Origin: Salminus brasiliensis
Lineage: Eukaryota; Chordata; Actinopteri; Characiformes; Bryconidae
Length of the DNA stretch: 64,000 bases
NCBI RefSeq assembly: GCF_030463535.1
Contig: NC_132878.1
Coordinates: 96,353,873 to 96,417,872 of the forward strand
Reading direction: 5' to 3'
Positions 12,006 to 23,420 of the stretch are shown here, piece after piece (position 1 is the first letter of the stretch; the number at the start of each line of letters is the position of its first letter). Under the pieces are notes generated by a model. The model did no database searches. It was not told the DNA's origin and saw nothing but the letters and a program-made list of their open reading frames with translations. A program made the position numbers and the translations under genes.

Positions 12006-12598
12006 TTTGGGTCTTCAGGAAAATATAATGTGATCCCCCCCTTTATTCGTTTTACTGAAATATGGTGTGTTTGGCCACTTTGCTGAGAAAATGACTGTGC
12101 TGACCAGGACCCAAAACCCTGTGTATGACCGGCGGGATCATTTTAGTCAATAATAATGACTGCATTTCTTTCTTCCTTTTGTACCAGTGCGTGTGACTAA
12201 TGAGTAATATTTTGCTAGTGTTTGTGATACTCATGGATATAAATGAATATATTTTCTAATAAGGTTGGAAGACAGACGAACCGAGGGGTGGGCAACATCA
12301 GGGACTGCGAGGGACACACACTTCTGTTCTGTTTCTGTTGCCTGAATAACTGTGGAGAATGGAGGTGTGTTTTAATGCTGTAATTATGTGAGGAGGAGAA
12401 GAGACCCAAGCCCTTACTTTATAAAGACAACCACGCTGCTCTCCTTCACCAGGAGCTGTACATAGAACTGAAAGTGAACATATATGATGTACAGAACTGT
12501 ATTTATAATCTATCTCTACACAAATGGACAAAAAAATGGGTACAGAGATGTCCTAGAATACAGACCGTTTACAGTATAAAGCCTGCTTCTCTGTGTCA

Positions 12599-12600
<2 letters not shown>
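12006..12600. other. Intergenic, no gene seen
   Basis: Unique-looking sequence between two arrays, ending in a (GA)n tract at 12611-12649. No coding signal beyond chance frames. Confidence 0.5.
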
Positions 12601-12651
<51 letters not shown>

Positions 12652-12659
12652 GTTGATTG

Positions 12660-14455
12660 TACAAGGTAGGGGTTTCTAATAAAGTGGCCAGTGAGTGGAA
12701 GCACAAGGTAGGGGTTTCTAATAAAGTGGCCAGTGAGTGGAAGCACAAGGTAGGTGTTTCTAATATAGTGGCCAGTGAGTGGAAGCACAAGGTAGGTGTT
12801 TCTAATAAAGTGGCCAGTGAGTGGAAGCACAAGGTAGGTGTTTCTAATAAAGTGGCCAGAGAGTGGAAGCACAAGGTAGGTGTTTCTAATAAAGTGGCCA
12901 GTGAGTGGAAGCACGTGATAGGGGTTTCTAATAAAGTGGCCAATAAGTGGAAGCACAAGGTAGCTGTTTCTAATAAAGTGGCCAGAGAGTGGAAGCACAA
13001 GGTAGGTGTTTCTAATAAAGTGACCAGAGAGTGGAAGCACAAGGTAGGTGTTTCTAATAAAGTGGCCAGAGAGTGGAAGCACAAGGTAGGTGTTTCTAAT
13101 AAAGTGGCCAGAGAGTGGAAGCACAAGGTTGGTGTTTCTAATAAAGTGGCCAGAGAGTGGAAGCACAAGGTAGCTGTTTCTAATAAAGCGGCCAGAGAGT
13201 AGAAGCACAAGGTAGGTGTTTCTAATAAAGTGGCCAGAGAGTGGAAGCACAAGGTAGGGGTTTCTAATAAAGTGGCCAGAGAGTGGAAGCACAAGGTAGG
13301 TGTTTCTAATAAAGTGGCCAGAGAGTGGAAGCACAAGGTAGGTGTTTCTAATAAAGTGGCCAGTGAGTGGAAGCACAAGGTAGGTGTTTCTAATAAAGTG
13401 GCCAGAGAGTGGAAGCACAAGGTAGGGGTTTCTAATAAAGTGGCCAGAGAGTGGAAGCACAAGGTAGGTGTTTCTAATAAAGTGGCCAGAGAGTGGAAGC
13501 ACAAGGTAGGTGTTTCTAATAAAGTGGCCAGAGAGTGGAAGCACAAGGTTGGTGTTTCTAATAAAGTGGCCAGAGAGTGGAAGCACAAGGTAGCTGTTTC
13601 TAATAAAGTGGCCAGAGAGTGGAAGCACAAGGTAGGTGTTTCTGATAAAGTGGCCAGAGAGTGGAAGCACAAGGTAGCTGTTTCTAATAAAGTGGCCAGA
13701 GAGTGGAAGCACAAGGTAGGTGTTTCTAATAAAGTGGCCAGAAGGGAAAGAACAAGGTAGGTGTTTCTAATATAGTGGCCAGTGAGTGGAAGCACAAGGT
13801 AGGTGTTTCTAATAAAGTGGCCAGTGAGTGGAAGCACGTGGTAGGGGTTTCTAATAAAGTGGCCAATAAGTGGAAGCACAAGGTAGGTGTTTCTAATAAA
13901 GTGGCCAGTGAGTGGAAGCACGTGGTAGGGGTTTCTAATAAAGTGGCCAATAAGTGGAAGCACAAGGTAGGTGTTTCTAATAAAGTGGCCAGTGAGTGGA
14001 AGCACGTGGTAGGGGTTTCTAATAAAGTGGCCAATAAGTGAAAGCACAAGGTAGGTGTTTCTAATAAAGTGGCCAGTGAGTGGAAGCACGTGGTAGGGGT
14101 TTCTAATAAAGTGGCCAATAAGTGGAAGCACAAGGTAGGTGTTTCTAATAAAGTGGCCAGAGAGTGGAAGCACAAGGTAGGTGTTTCTAATAAAGTGGCC
14201 AATAAGTGGAAGCACGTGGTAGGTGTTTCTAATAAAGTGGCCAATAAGTGGAAGCACGTGGTAGGGGTTTCTAATAAAGTGGCCAATAAGTGGAAGCACA
14301 AGGTAGGTGTTTCTAATAAAGTGGCCAGAGAGTGGAAGCACAAGGTAGGTGTTTCTAATAAAGTGGCCAGAAGGGAAAGAACAAGGTAGGTGTTTCTAAT
14401 AAAGTGGCCAGTGAGTGGAAGCACACTGTAGGTGTTTCTAATAAAGTGGCCAGTG
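12660..14455. repeat. 42-bp minisatellite, about 43 copies, upstream of rbm24
   Basis: Unit ACAAGGTAGGTGTTTCTAAT then AAAGTGGCCAGTGAGTGGAA then GC. Every unit carries the hexamer AATAAA on the + strand. Sub-families (CACGTGGTAGGGG with CCAATAAG; CACAAGG with CCAGAGAG) alternate in dimers around 13770-14300. The core GGTGTTTCTAATAAAGTGG also occurs, reversed, as GGCCATTTTATTAGAAACAC at 32142-32161, suggesting the array grew from the end of an interspersed element. Confidence 0.97.
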
Positions 14456-14494
14456 ACAGAGTAGAGTCATGTTACAGGCGCCGGGGTGCTGTTT

Positions 14495-14526
14495 GGGGGC
14501 GGGGCTTATCAGAAAATGGGCGGGGC
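14495..14526 (+). promoter_or_regulatory. Two GC boxes in the presumed rbm24 promoter
   Basis: GGGGGCGGGGCTT at 14495 and GGGCGGGGCTT at 14518 are Sp/KLF-type sites about 240-270 bp before the start codon. No TATA box is evident. The 42-bp array ends only 40 bp upstream. The transcription start itself cannot be placed by eye. Confidence 0.5.
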
Positions 14527-14763
14527 TTTCAGAACTTTTGGCAGCAGAGCCAAACTGTCAAAGCAGACGAGAAGTTCAGCAGGACGAGCCTGAACCCTCA
14601 GCCCCCGCTCACAGCTGCTCCTGTCCTGCTCTCCTGCTCTCCTGCTCTCCTGCTGTCCTGCTCTCCTGACCGCTGCGGTCACCCAGATTCGGGCTAAACC
14701 CGGGGTTCAGCTCTAGCTCTTGCTTGGCTGGAGGTCTGCAGGCCCTGTGGCCTCAGTGTGAGG

Positions 14764-17672
14764 ATGCACTCCAGCCAGAAGGACACAACCTTCACCAAGA
14801 TCTTCGTCGGAGGCCTGCCCTACCACACCACTGACTCCAGCCTCAGGAAGTATTTCGAGGTGTTCGGGGACATTGATGAGGCAGTGGTCATCACGGACAG
14901 ACAGACGGGGAAGTCCAGGGGCTATGGGTTTGTAAGTAGAGTTTTACTGCGAGCTTTACTGACCCTCTCCATTACTGCCGGCCAGTGCAGTCCAACACGA
15001 GGCTGAGGAGTGGCCTTCTTACTTATTTACATATTAATTTATTTACATATTTATTTACTTATTTACATATTAATTTATTTACTTATTTACATATTAACTT
15101 ATTTACATATTTATTTACTTATTTACAGATTAACTTATTTACATATTTATTTACTTATTTACAGATTAACTTATTTACATATTTATTTACATATTAACTT
15201 ACTTACTTACATATTTATTTACATATTAACTTATTTACATATGTATTTACTTATTTACATATTAACTTACATATTTATTTACATATTAACTTACATATTT
15301 ATTTACTTATTTACATATTTACTTACTTACATATTTATTTACATATTAACTTACATATTTATTTACTTATTTACATATTAACTTACTTACATATTTATTT
15401 ACTTATTTGCATATTAACTTATTTACATATTTATTTACTCATTTACATAGTAACTTACTCATTTACATATTTATTTACATATTAACTTACTTACATATTT
15501 ATTTACATATTAACTTACTTACATATTTATTTACATATTAACTTACATATTTATTTACTTATTTACATATTAACTTACTTACTTACATATTTATTTACAT
15601 ATTTATTTACATATTAACTTACTTACATATTTATTTACATATTAACTTACATATTTATTTACTTATTTACATATTAACTTATTTACATATGTATTAACTT
15701 ATTTACATATTTATTGACTTATTTACATATTTATTACGTATTTACATATTTATTACATTATTACATTTACTTACTTATTTACTTAGTAATGTACATATTT
15801 ATTTACTTCTTTAAATGTTAACTTACTTATTTACATGCTTACTTATTTATTTACATATTTACTTACTTTCTTTACAAATGTACTTATTCATTTGCATATT
15901 TATTTACTTATTAACATGTTTACTTATTTATTTACATATTTACTTACTTATTTACATATTTAATTACTTATTTATTTGTATATACACTTACTGACTTTGT
16001 TTATTTGTCTGTTTGTTTGTGTGCACTTACTTTGTTTATTTACTTCCTTGTGTATTTTGTTACTCATTTACCTGTTTGTGTAATTATTTCTTTCCATATT
16101 TTTACATTTATTGAATTTCTTATGTATTTATTCATTTGTTTTATTTTATTTTTTTTTACCTTGATTTGTTTATGGACTTAGTTTGTGTGAATTTGTGTGA
16201 ATACTGAATTTCTTTACCTATTTGTTGATGTACTATTGACTTGTTTACATTATAGAATTTATAGAAAAGTAAATGTATTTAATTATATTTTACTTTTTAA
16301 TTTTTATCTAGTAAATTATTGATTTATTAACTAATATAATTTAAATTCATTATTTACTTATATAATGACTTATTTACTTCTAGACTGTTTCAGCTGGTAG
16401 AGCAGGACCTGACGTGTCTTAGACTCTGACTCTGTCCTTCCTTTAGTAAAAGCTGCAGATTTAGAGCTCTGTCCTGTTTATGTGATCAGGTGACCATGGC
16501 TGACCGACCGGCTGCAGAGAGAGCCTGTAAGGACCCCAACCCCATCATAGACGGCAGAAAGGCTAACGTTAACCTGGCCTACCTGGGGGCAAAGCCACGG
16601 ATATTACAGCCAGGTATGATCCGTCCTCCTGGGCTGCTTGAAGAAGCTGGTCCTGCAGGGGAGTGTAGAGTGGCCTGGACCCGTCCTGCAGACCCGTACG
16701 CTAGTGCTCCCGTGGTTATTAGGGGTTAGTGGGGTTACGATTAGGGTTAGCGGAGAAAGGCTGGGTTAAGATTTTGTACGATTAGGGTTAGGATTGGGAT
16801 TAGGGTTAGTAGGATTGGGATTAGGGGATTAGGGTTAGTAGAGTTAGGGTTAGTAGGATTGGGATTAGGGTTAGTAGAGGTAGTGTTAGTAGGATTGGGA
16901 TTAGGGTTAGTAGAGGTAGGGTTAGTAGGATTAGGATTAGGGTTAGTAGGATTGGGATTAGGGTTAGTAGAGTTAGGGTTAGTAGGATTGGGATTAGGGT
17001 TAGTAGAGTTAGGGTTAGTAGGACTGGGATTAGGGTTAGTAGGATTGGGATTAGGGTAGTAGAGTTAGGGTTAGTAGGATTGGGATTAGGGTTAGTAGGA
17101 TTGGGATTAGGGTAGTAGAGTTAGGGTTAGTAGGATTGGGATTAGGGTTAGTAGAGTTAGGATTAGTAGGATTGGGATTAGGGTTAGTAGAGTTAGGATT
17201 AGTAGGATTGGGATTAGGGTTAGTAGGATTGGGATTAGAGTTAGTAGAGTTAGGGTTAGTAGGATTGGGATTAGGGTTAGTAGAGTTAGGGTTAGTAGGA
17301 TTGGGATTAGGGTTAGTAGGATTGGGATTAGGGTTAGTAGAGTTAGGGTTAGTAGGATTGGGATTAGGGTTAGTAGGATTGGGATTAGGGTTAGTAGAGT
17401 TAGGGTTAGTAGGATTGGGATTAGGGTTAGTAGAGTTAGGGTTAGTAGGACTGGGATTAGGGTTAGTAGGATTGGGATTAGGGTTAGTAGAGTTAGGGTT
17501 AGTAGGACTGGGATTAGGGTTAGTAGGATTGGGATTAGGGTTAGTAGAGTTAGGGTTAGTAGGATTGGGATTAGGGTTAGTAGAGTTAGGGTTAGTAGGA
17601 CTGGGATTAGGGTTAGTAGGATTGGGATTAGGGTTAGTAGAGTTAGGGTTAATAGAATATAGTAAAACTCTA

Positions 17673-17710
<38 letters not shown>

Positions 17711-17902
17711 TATGCTTTCCCAGGTTTCTCATTTGGCGTCCCTCAGATACATCCAGCATTTCTCCAAAGGTCTTATGGGTAAACAGCCTTTACCATTCCA
17801 CTTACTGTATTTGGGCATATAGAGTGTGTAAGCAGCCCACTTCGATTAGCTAGTAGTGAATGAAGTCTTCTACAGTATCTCGTAATGCAGTTCTGATAGT
17901 GT

Positions 17903-17952
<50 letters not shown>

Positions 17953-18063
17953 ACTTCTTATTTAATTGCATGTAATTTTCTTCTTTCCTCTTGTAGAGAT
18001 AGCGATGATGATCAAACCCCGCTACAGTGCCCTTCCCCTTTCCGCCAGCTCATGAGGTGCGTG

Positions 18064-18116
<53 letters not shown>

Positions 18117-18800
18117 TTCCCTCTGTGTGTCTACTGTCTTGTTTCCATCACTCTTTAACCCCAGTGTTCTGGTTGGGGTGAATGTTTGCGGCAGCGTCGT
18201 CCGTGTTCTTCAGTACAAACCCAGCAGAAGAGAAGAGCAGAACCAGTCACTGTGCAGAGATGAGATGACAATCTCAATAAACAATAAATACTGATATCAA
18301 AACATCAAATACATCTAAATAAAGAGATCAATAAATGCTGATTAATATAAGTATGGATGGTTTCTTAACAAAAATAAGTAAATAAATATGCATACATTAA
18401 AAAAATTAATAAATATAAATAGAGAAAATAACTGCTGCTCTCAAAATACATAAATAGAATTCTAAATCTAAAGTAGTACACATGGATAGCTTTTTAGAAA
18501 ATAATTACTGATTAAAATAAATAAAGGCTGATAAATATGGATGAGACTCACAAAATAAACAAAAAAACTGAACTCTAAATAAATACATAAAAGTAAATTC
18601 TGGTATATGAATAAATATAGATGCCTGAAATACTAACATCTAAATAAATAAATAAATAAATAGCTAATTCTGAAATGTAAATAAATACAGTTAGAATCTA
18701 AGAAAAAATAAATAATGGTATCAAAATAAATAAATAGATTTAAGTCAATTCTGGTATATGAATAAATATAAATGGCACTTAAATACTGATATCAAAATAA

Positions 18801-18859
<59 letters not shown>

Positions 18860-18983
18860 ATATCCGTATTTATTTATATAACAGAATTAAATATATATTT
18901 ATTTATTTATTTTGATATCAGTATTTAAGTGCCATTTATATTTATTCATATACCAGAATTGACTTAAATCTATTTATTTATTT

Positions 18984-19031
<48 letters not shown>

Positions 19032-19740
19032 TCTGCTATATAAATAAATATAAAAACGGCTTAGAAAATAAATACGTATTTCATAATAAATCATTAGAAA
19101 AAATAAATTCTGGTATATTAATAAATTTATAAATATATATATAGAAACATTAAATTCTGTTAAATAAATAAACATAAATGAAAATACTGTAAAACCAAAT
19201 TGGATAGTTTCTTAGAATGTAAATCTAAAGAAATGTAGAGGAGTGGACAGTCAGCTCTGGCTGAATAAATCATAATGTATTGCTTTTTTTAATCAATCAA
19301 TCAATCAATCAAATAAATCAATAGATATTTAAGTGAATAATTGCTGGAATATCAGTAGAGAGTTCTACCAGTGTTGAGTTTATTTGTAGGTAAACGATGT
19401 TGTTTGTGAGGAGCTGAGAGTGGACTGATCCAGGCTGAAGCTGTGTGAGGGGTGGAGGCTGGGTAAACTCTCCACCCGTAATCAGAACCTCCACAGTGCT
19501 TCAGCTGCTGCCCTCATCACACAGCCAGAGCAGACCGGGAGCCGGCCTCGCAGACAAAAGAGTGTGTGTTGAGAGTGTGTGTTAAGAGTGTACGTCGAGA
19601 GTGTGTGAGGGCAGCTGTGTCTCTGAGGGGGCTCAGACCCGGCCTTGCAGAGTGACAGGTGGGCAGGAGGCTGCAGGACTCTCAGAGCTGCTTTATTTAG
19701 ATCTGAACTTTAAACACTGTTCGGGTCAGCCTGGAGAGAA

Positions 19741-19781
<41 letters not shown>

Positions 19782-22700
19782 AGCATTTACACACTTTAGT
19801 TTTAGTTGGGGTTTTTTTTAAGTTAATTCAATTAATTAAATAGAATTTTTTAAATAATTATTTAGAGCTTCATACTGGATATTAATGTTATTAGAGCTTC
19901 ATACTGGATATTAATATTATTAGAGCTTCATACTGGATATTAGTGTTATTAGAGCTTCATACTGGATATTAATGTTATTAGAGCTTCATACTGGATATTA
20001 ATGTTATTAGAGCTTCATACTGGATATTAATGCTATTAGAGCTTCATACTGGATATTAATGTTATTAGAGCTTCATACTGGATATTAATACTATTAGAAC
20101 TTCATACTGGATATTAATGTTATTAGAGCTTCATACTGGATATTAATGTTATTAGAACTTCATACTGGATATTAATGTTATTAGAGCATCATACTGGATA
20201 TTAATGCTATTAGAGCGTCATACTGGATATTAATGCTATTAGAGCTTCATACTGGATATTAATGCTATTAGAGCGTCATACTGGATATTAATGCTATTAG
20301 AGCTTCATACTGGATATTAATGTTATTAGAGCTTTATGCTGGATATTAATGTTATTAGAGCTTCATGCTGGATATTAATGATATTAGAGCTTCATACTGG
20401 ATATTAATGTTATTAGAGCTTCATGCTGGATATTAATGCTATTAGAACTTCACAATGGATATTAATGCTATTAGAACTTCATACTGGATATTAATGTTAT
20501 TAGAACTTCATACTGGATATTAATACTATTAGAACTTCATACTGGATATTAATGTTATTAGAGCTTCATACTGGATATTAATGTTATTAGAGCGTCATAC
20601 TGGATATTAATGCTATTAGAGCGTCATACTGGATATTAATGCTATTAGAGCTTCATACTGGATATTAATGTTATTAGAGCTTCATGCTGGATATTAATGT
20701 TATTAGAGCTTCATGCTGGATATTAATGATATTAGAGCTTCATACTGGATATTAATGTTATTAGAGCTTCATGCTGGATATTAATGCTATTAGAACTTCA
20801 TACTGGATATTAATGCTATTAGAGCGTCACAATGGATATTAATGCTATTAGAACTTCATACTGGATATTAATGTTATTAGAACTTCATACTGGATATTAA
20901 TGCTATTAGAACTTCATACTGGATATTAATGTTATTAGAACTTCATACTGGATATTAATACTATTAGAACTTCATACTGGATATTAATGTTATTAGAACT
21001 TCATACTGGATATTAATACTATTAGAACTTCATACTGGATATTAATGTTATTAGAGCTTCATACTGGATATTAATGTTATGAGAGCTTCATACTGGATAT
21101 TAATGCTATTAGAGCTTCATACTGGATATTAATGTTATTAGAACTTCATACTGGATATTAATGTTAATAGAGCTTCATACTGGATATTAATGCTATTAGA
21201 GCTTCATACTGGATATTAATGTTATTAGAACTTCATACTGGATATTAATACTATTAGAACTTCATACTGGATATTAATGTTAATAGAGCTTCATACTGGA
21301 TATTAATGCTATTAGAGCTTCATACTGGATATTAATGTTATTAGAACTTCATACTGGATATTAATACTATTAGAACTTCATACTGGATATTAATGTTATT
21401 AGAGCTTCATACTGGATATTAATGTTATTAGAACTTCATACTGGATATTAATACTATTAGAACTTCATACTGGATATTAATGTTATTAGAGCTTCATACT
21501 GGATATTAATGTTATTAGAGCTCCATACTGGATATTAATACTATTAGAACTTCATACTGGATATTAATGCTATTAGAGCTTCATACTGGATATTAATGTT
21601 ATTAGAACCTGTATATTGTTAAAGTGGTTCTATATGACTGAACAGCAGCTGCCGGCAGTCGTGCAGGAGTGTGTGGAGTATTTATAACTGTGGAATGCAC
21701 AGACAGGGATTTGAGTTTCTGTTCTTGCACGTTAAGAGTTTAACCCCTCGTTCCCCATGACCAGAGAACATACATGATGATCAGCAGACGTTAGGCTGTT
21801 TGTTTGTTTGTTGTTGGTGTTATGATTAAAACAGGTATTCTAAAATACACTACATGGACAAAAGTATTGGGACACCTGCTAATTCACTGTTTCTTCTAAA
21901 ATGAAGGGGATTAAAAAGAGTTTCTCCTGCTTTTGTTGGAGTAACTTTCTCTCTAGAGAAATAGACTTCCTACTAGATTTTGGAGGAGGAGCATTGCTGT
22001 GAGGATTTGATTGCATTCAGCAACATGAGCATTAGTGAGGTCAGGATGTCGGACGATCATTATCTACAATTCCCCAACTCATCCCAAAAGTACTGGATGG
22101 GGCTCCACCACCATCATTCCAGAGAACACAGTTCTTCCGCTGCTCCACAGCTACTCAATGCTGGGGGGCTTTACACCCCTCTAGCCCACGCCTGGCATTA
22201 AACAGCATGGTGCCGATAGCGTCATGCATATCTTCTCCAGAGAGTCCTATTCTATTGGCAATACTTCTTCTCTACAGGGACTAGACAAGCTGTGTGTGTG
22301 CATTTGCACATCTGTATCAGCAATGGGTGCAGCTTAAAGTAGATGCAAGTAAATGCATTCATTAGAATGTCCACAAACATTTGGACACGTAGTGTATATT
22401 ACAAGGTATTTTTGATGCTGTGCTCCAGTGAAATGTGTGTTTCTGACCTATATTGACCTGACCTTTTTTCTCCCAGGATTCCCACTCATTATGTGTACCC
22501 TCAGGCCTTCGTCCAGCCCAGTGTGGTCATCCCTCATGTCCAGCCTTCAGCTGCGTCCACTCCCACCGCTGCCGCCGCCGCCGCCGCTTCTGCCACTGCC
22601 TCCCCATTTCTGGACTACACCAGCTCTTCTTATGCCCAGTATTCCTCTGCCTACGACCAGTACCCATACGCCGCTTCTCCGGCTGCAGGGTACCTGACTA

Positions 22701-22825
22701 CGGCCGGCTACAGCTACGTCCAGCAGCCTTTAGCTTCACCCGCGCCAGCGGCGGCGGCAGCAGCGGCGGCTGCTGCTTTTAGCCAGTACCAACCCCAACA
22801 GCTACAGACTGACCGCATGCAGTGA
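14764..22825 (+). CDS. rbm24: RNA-binding protein 24 (complete, 4 coding exons, 231 aa)
   Basis: Cytoplasmic/nuclear RRM protein that binds GU-rich RNA and controls muscle splicing and mRNA stability. Coding exons: 14764-14931, 16490-16613, 17724-17778, 22477-22825 (TGA 22823-22825); 696 nt in frame. One N-terminal RRM: RNP2 KIFVGGL at residues 12-18, RNP1 KSRGYGFV at 50-57 across the first splice junction, then [18 protein letters not shown] and [10 protein letters not shown]. Exon 3 gives [19 protein letters not shown]. Exon 4 gives [19 protein letters not shown], two poly-Ala runs and the hallmark end [13 protein letters not shown]. The Ala-rich C-terminus separates it from RBM38. The ATG at 14764 matches the family start [14 protein letters not shown]. 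The length is near the mammalian protein (about 236 aa). Which teleost ohnolog (a or b) is not decided. Confidence 0.95.
14932..16489 (+). other. rbm24 intron 1
   Basis: Phase 0, donor GTAAGT, acceptor gatcag. Almost all of it is the TTAC/TTAT tandem DNA described separately. 15800-16480 is AT-rich with decaying copies. Confidence 0.9.
15010..15800. repeat. Tetranucleotide-derived tandem array (ACTTATTTACATATTTATTT type)
   Basis: Irregular repetition of TTAC, TTAT and ATAT blocks (ATTTACATATTAACTTA, ATTTATTTACTTATTTAC) that decays gradually to about 16000. Long Leu/Ile/Tyr-rich frames across it are spurious. Confidence 0.9.
16727..17652 (+). repeat. Telomere-like TTAGGG-derived array in rbm24 intron 2
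   Basis: Composite of GGGTTAGTAGGATTGGGATTA and GGGTTAGTAGAGTTA units, repeated about 25 times as dimers. It is G-rich on the coding strand, with regularly spaced GGG runs. It lies between rbm24 exons 2 and 3. Confidence 0.95.
17676..18115 (+). repeat. Three (GT)n tracts around rbm24 exon 3
   Basis: Pure GT runs at about 17676-17709 (ending 14 nt before the exon 3 acceptor), 17908-17951 and 18066-18114. All read GU in the rbm24 pre-mRNA. Confidence 0.95.
17724..17778 (+). CDS. rbm24: rbm24 exon 3 (55 nt)
   Basis: Acceptor tatgctttcccag, donor GG|GTAAAC. It carries the last two bases of a Gly codon, 17 full codons ([17 protein letters not shown]) and two bases of the next Gly. It is needed to keep exons 2 and 4 in frame. 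Confidence 0.93.
18720..18987. repeat. Long inverted repeat in rbm24 intron 3
   Basis: Left arm about 18720-18811 and right arm about 18895-18987 are reverse complements with no mismatch I can see across the core (TTAAGTCAATTCTGGTATAT ... GGCACTTAAATACTGATATC). The spacer is an (AT)n tract plus TTTTATATCCGTATTTATTT-like sequence. A further (AT)n run follows at 18985-19027. Confidence 0.9.
19740..19782. repeat. (CA)n microsatellite
   Basis: About 20 CA dinucleotides in rbm24 intron 3. The preceding unique stretch 19330-19740 shows no exon. Confidence 0.9.
19862..21607. repeat. 29-bp minisatellite, about 60 copies, in rbm24 intron 3
   Basis: Unit ATTAGAGCTTCATACTGG then ATATTAATGTT. Variants GCGTCATAC, AACTTCATAC, TTCATGCTGG, AATGCTATT and AATACTATT recur in ordered blocks, for example a multi-monomer block near 20180-20480 repeated near 20590-20860, showing higher-order copying. 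Confidence 0.97.
21846..22396. mobile_element. MITE, family M1 (best preserved copy)
   Basis: Ends TACACTACATGGACAAAAGT and ACATTTGGACACGTAGTGTA form inverted repeats, each starting or finishing with TA, the expected mariner-type target dinucleotide. The inside shares the words of the other M1 copies. It sits 80 bp upstream of rbm24 exon 4. Confidence 0.85.
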
Positions 22826-23420
22826 TGCAGTGAGGGGGGGTGGTCAGTTCTAGTGCACATTATGGAAGAGACCCACCCACCAAGTCATGTTTGGTGTCTG
22901 TAGTTTTACACTGAAGCTCCGAGGCTAATGCAGCTGATAGTTACGAGAGCTCACACTACGCCGATTAGCATCACACACTCTCCTCAAACTGTGGGAGAAG
23001 CTCAGTGATCTCTAATAGACTGTGTTAGATGTGGTTTCTGACCCTGTAGGACTCTTGTCTGTTATCTAGAACCTGGACTGAAGCTAGCGAGTAAGCAAGT
23101 CTATTAGAGATCATTTCCACCAAATTTTACAATTATCTGCATCATTCAGTGGTTACGGTGTTGACACGGTAATTCAGGGTGGGTTTGGTGTGAAATACTC
23201 GGTTCTAGATAACCCCCCCCCCTCCCCCCCCCAGTCAGAGCTGGAGTTCTACTACAGTGGAGGTGAAGGGAAGCAGACGTCTGAAGCTCTAATAATAAAA
23301 GCTCCTCACAGAAAGTTCTTCACCTAATGGTGATGAAGACGCTGCCTGATGCCTGAGACACGGTTCTACCAGAGTTCTGAGAAGAGTTCGGCTCTAGAAC
23401 CTGCTTTTAGAACCAGATCA
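22826..23420 (+). other. rbm24 3' UTR and a dispersed repeat (R1, inverted copy)
   Basis: After the TGA, 22826-23100 is unique. From about 23100 to 23420 the sequence is the reverse complement of 42350-42740 in spatc1 intron 1 (shared word AGACGCTGCCTGATGCCTGA). A candidate poly(A) hexamer AATAAA lies at 23294-23299 inside the repeat. Confidence 0.6.

Noticed and set aside
12516-14424. Frames of up to 581 codons on the minus strand and repeated VGVSNKVASEWKHK on the plus strand
   Set aside because: Artefact of a 42-bp minisatellite; several frames are open at once on both strands.
14758-14763. Upstream GTG start for rbm24
   Set aside because: The conserved N-terminus begins at the ATG at 14764.
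16859-17822. Leu/Gly/Val-rich frame of more than 200 codons
   Set aside because: Translation of TTAGGG-like repeats and a GT tract within an rbm24 intron.
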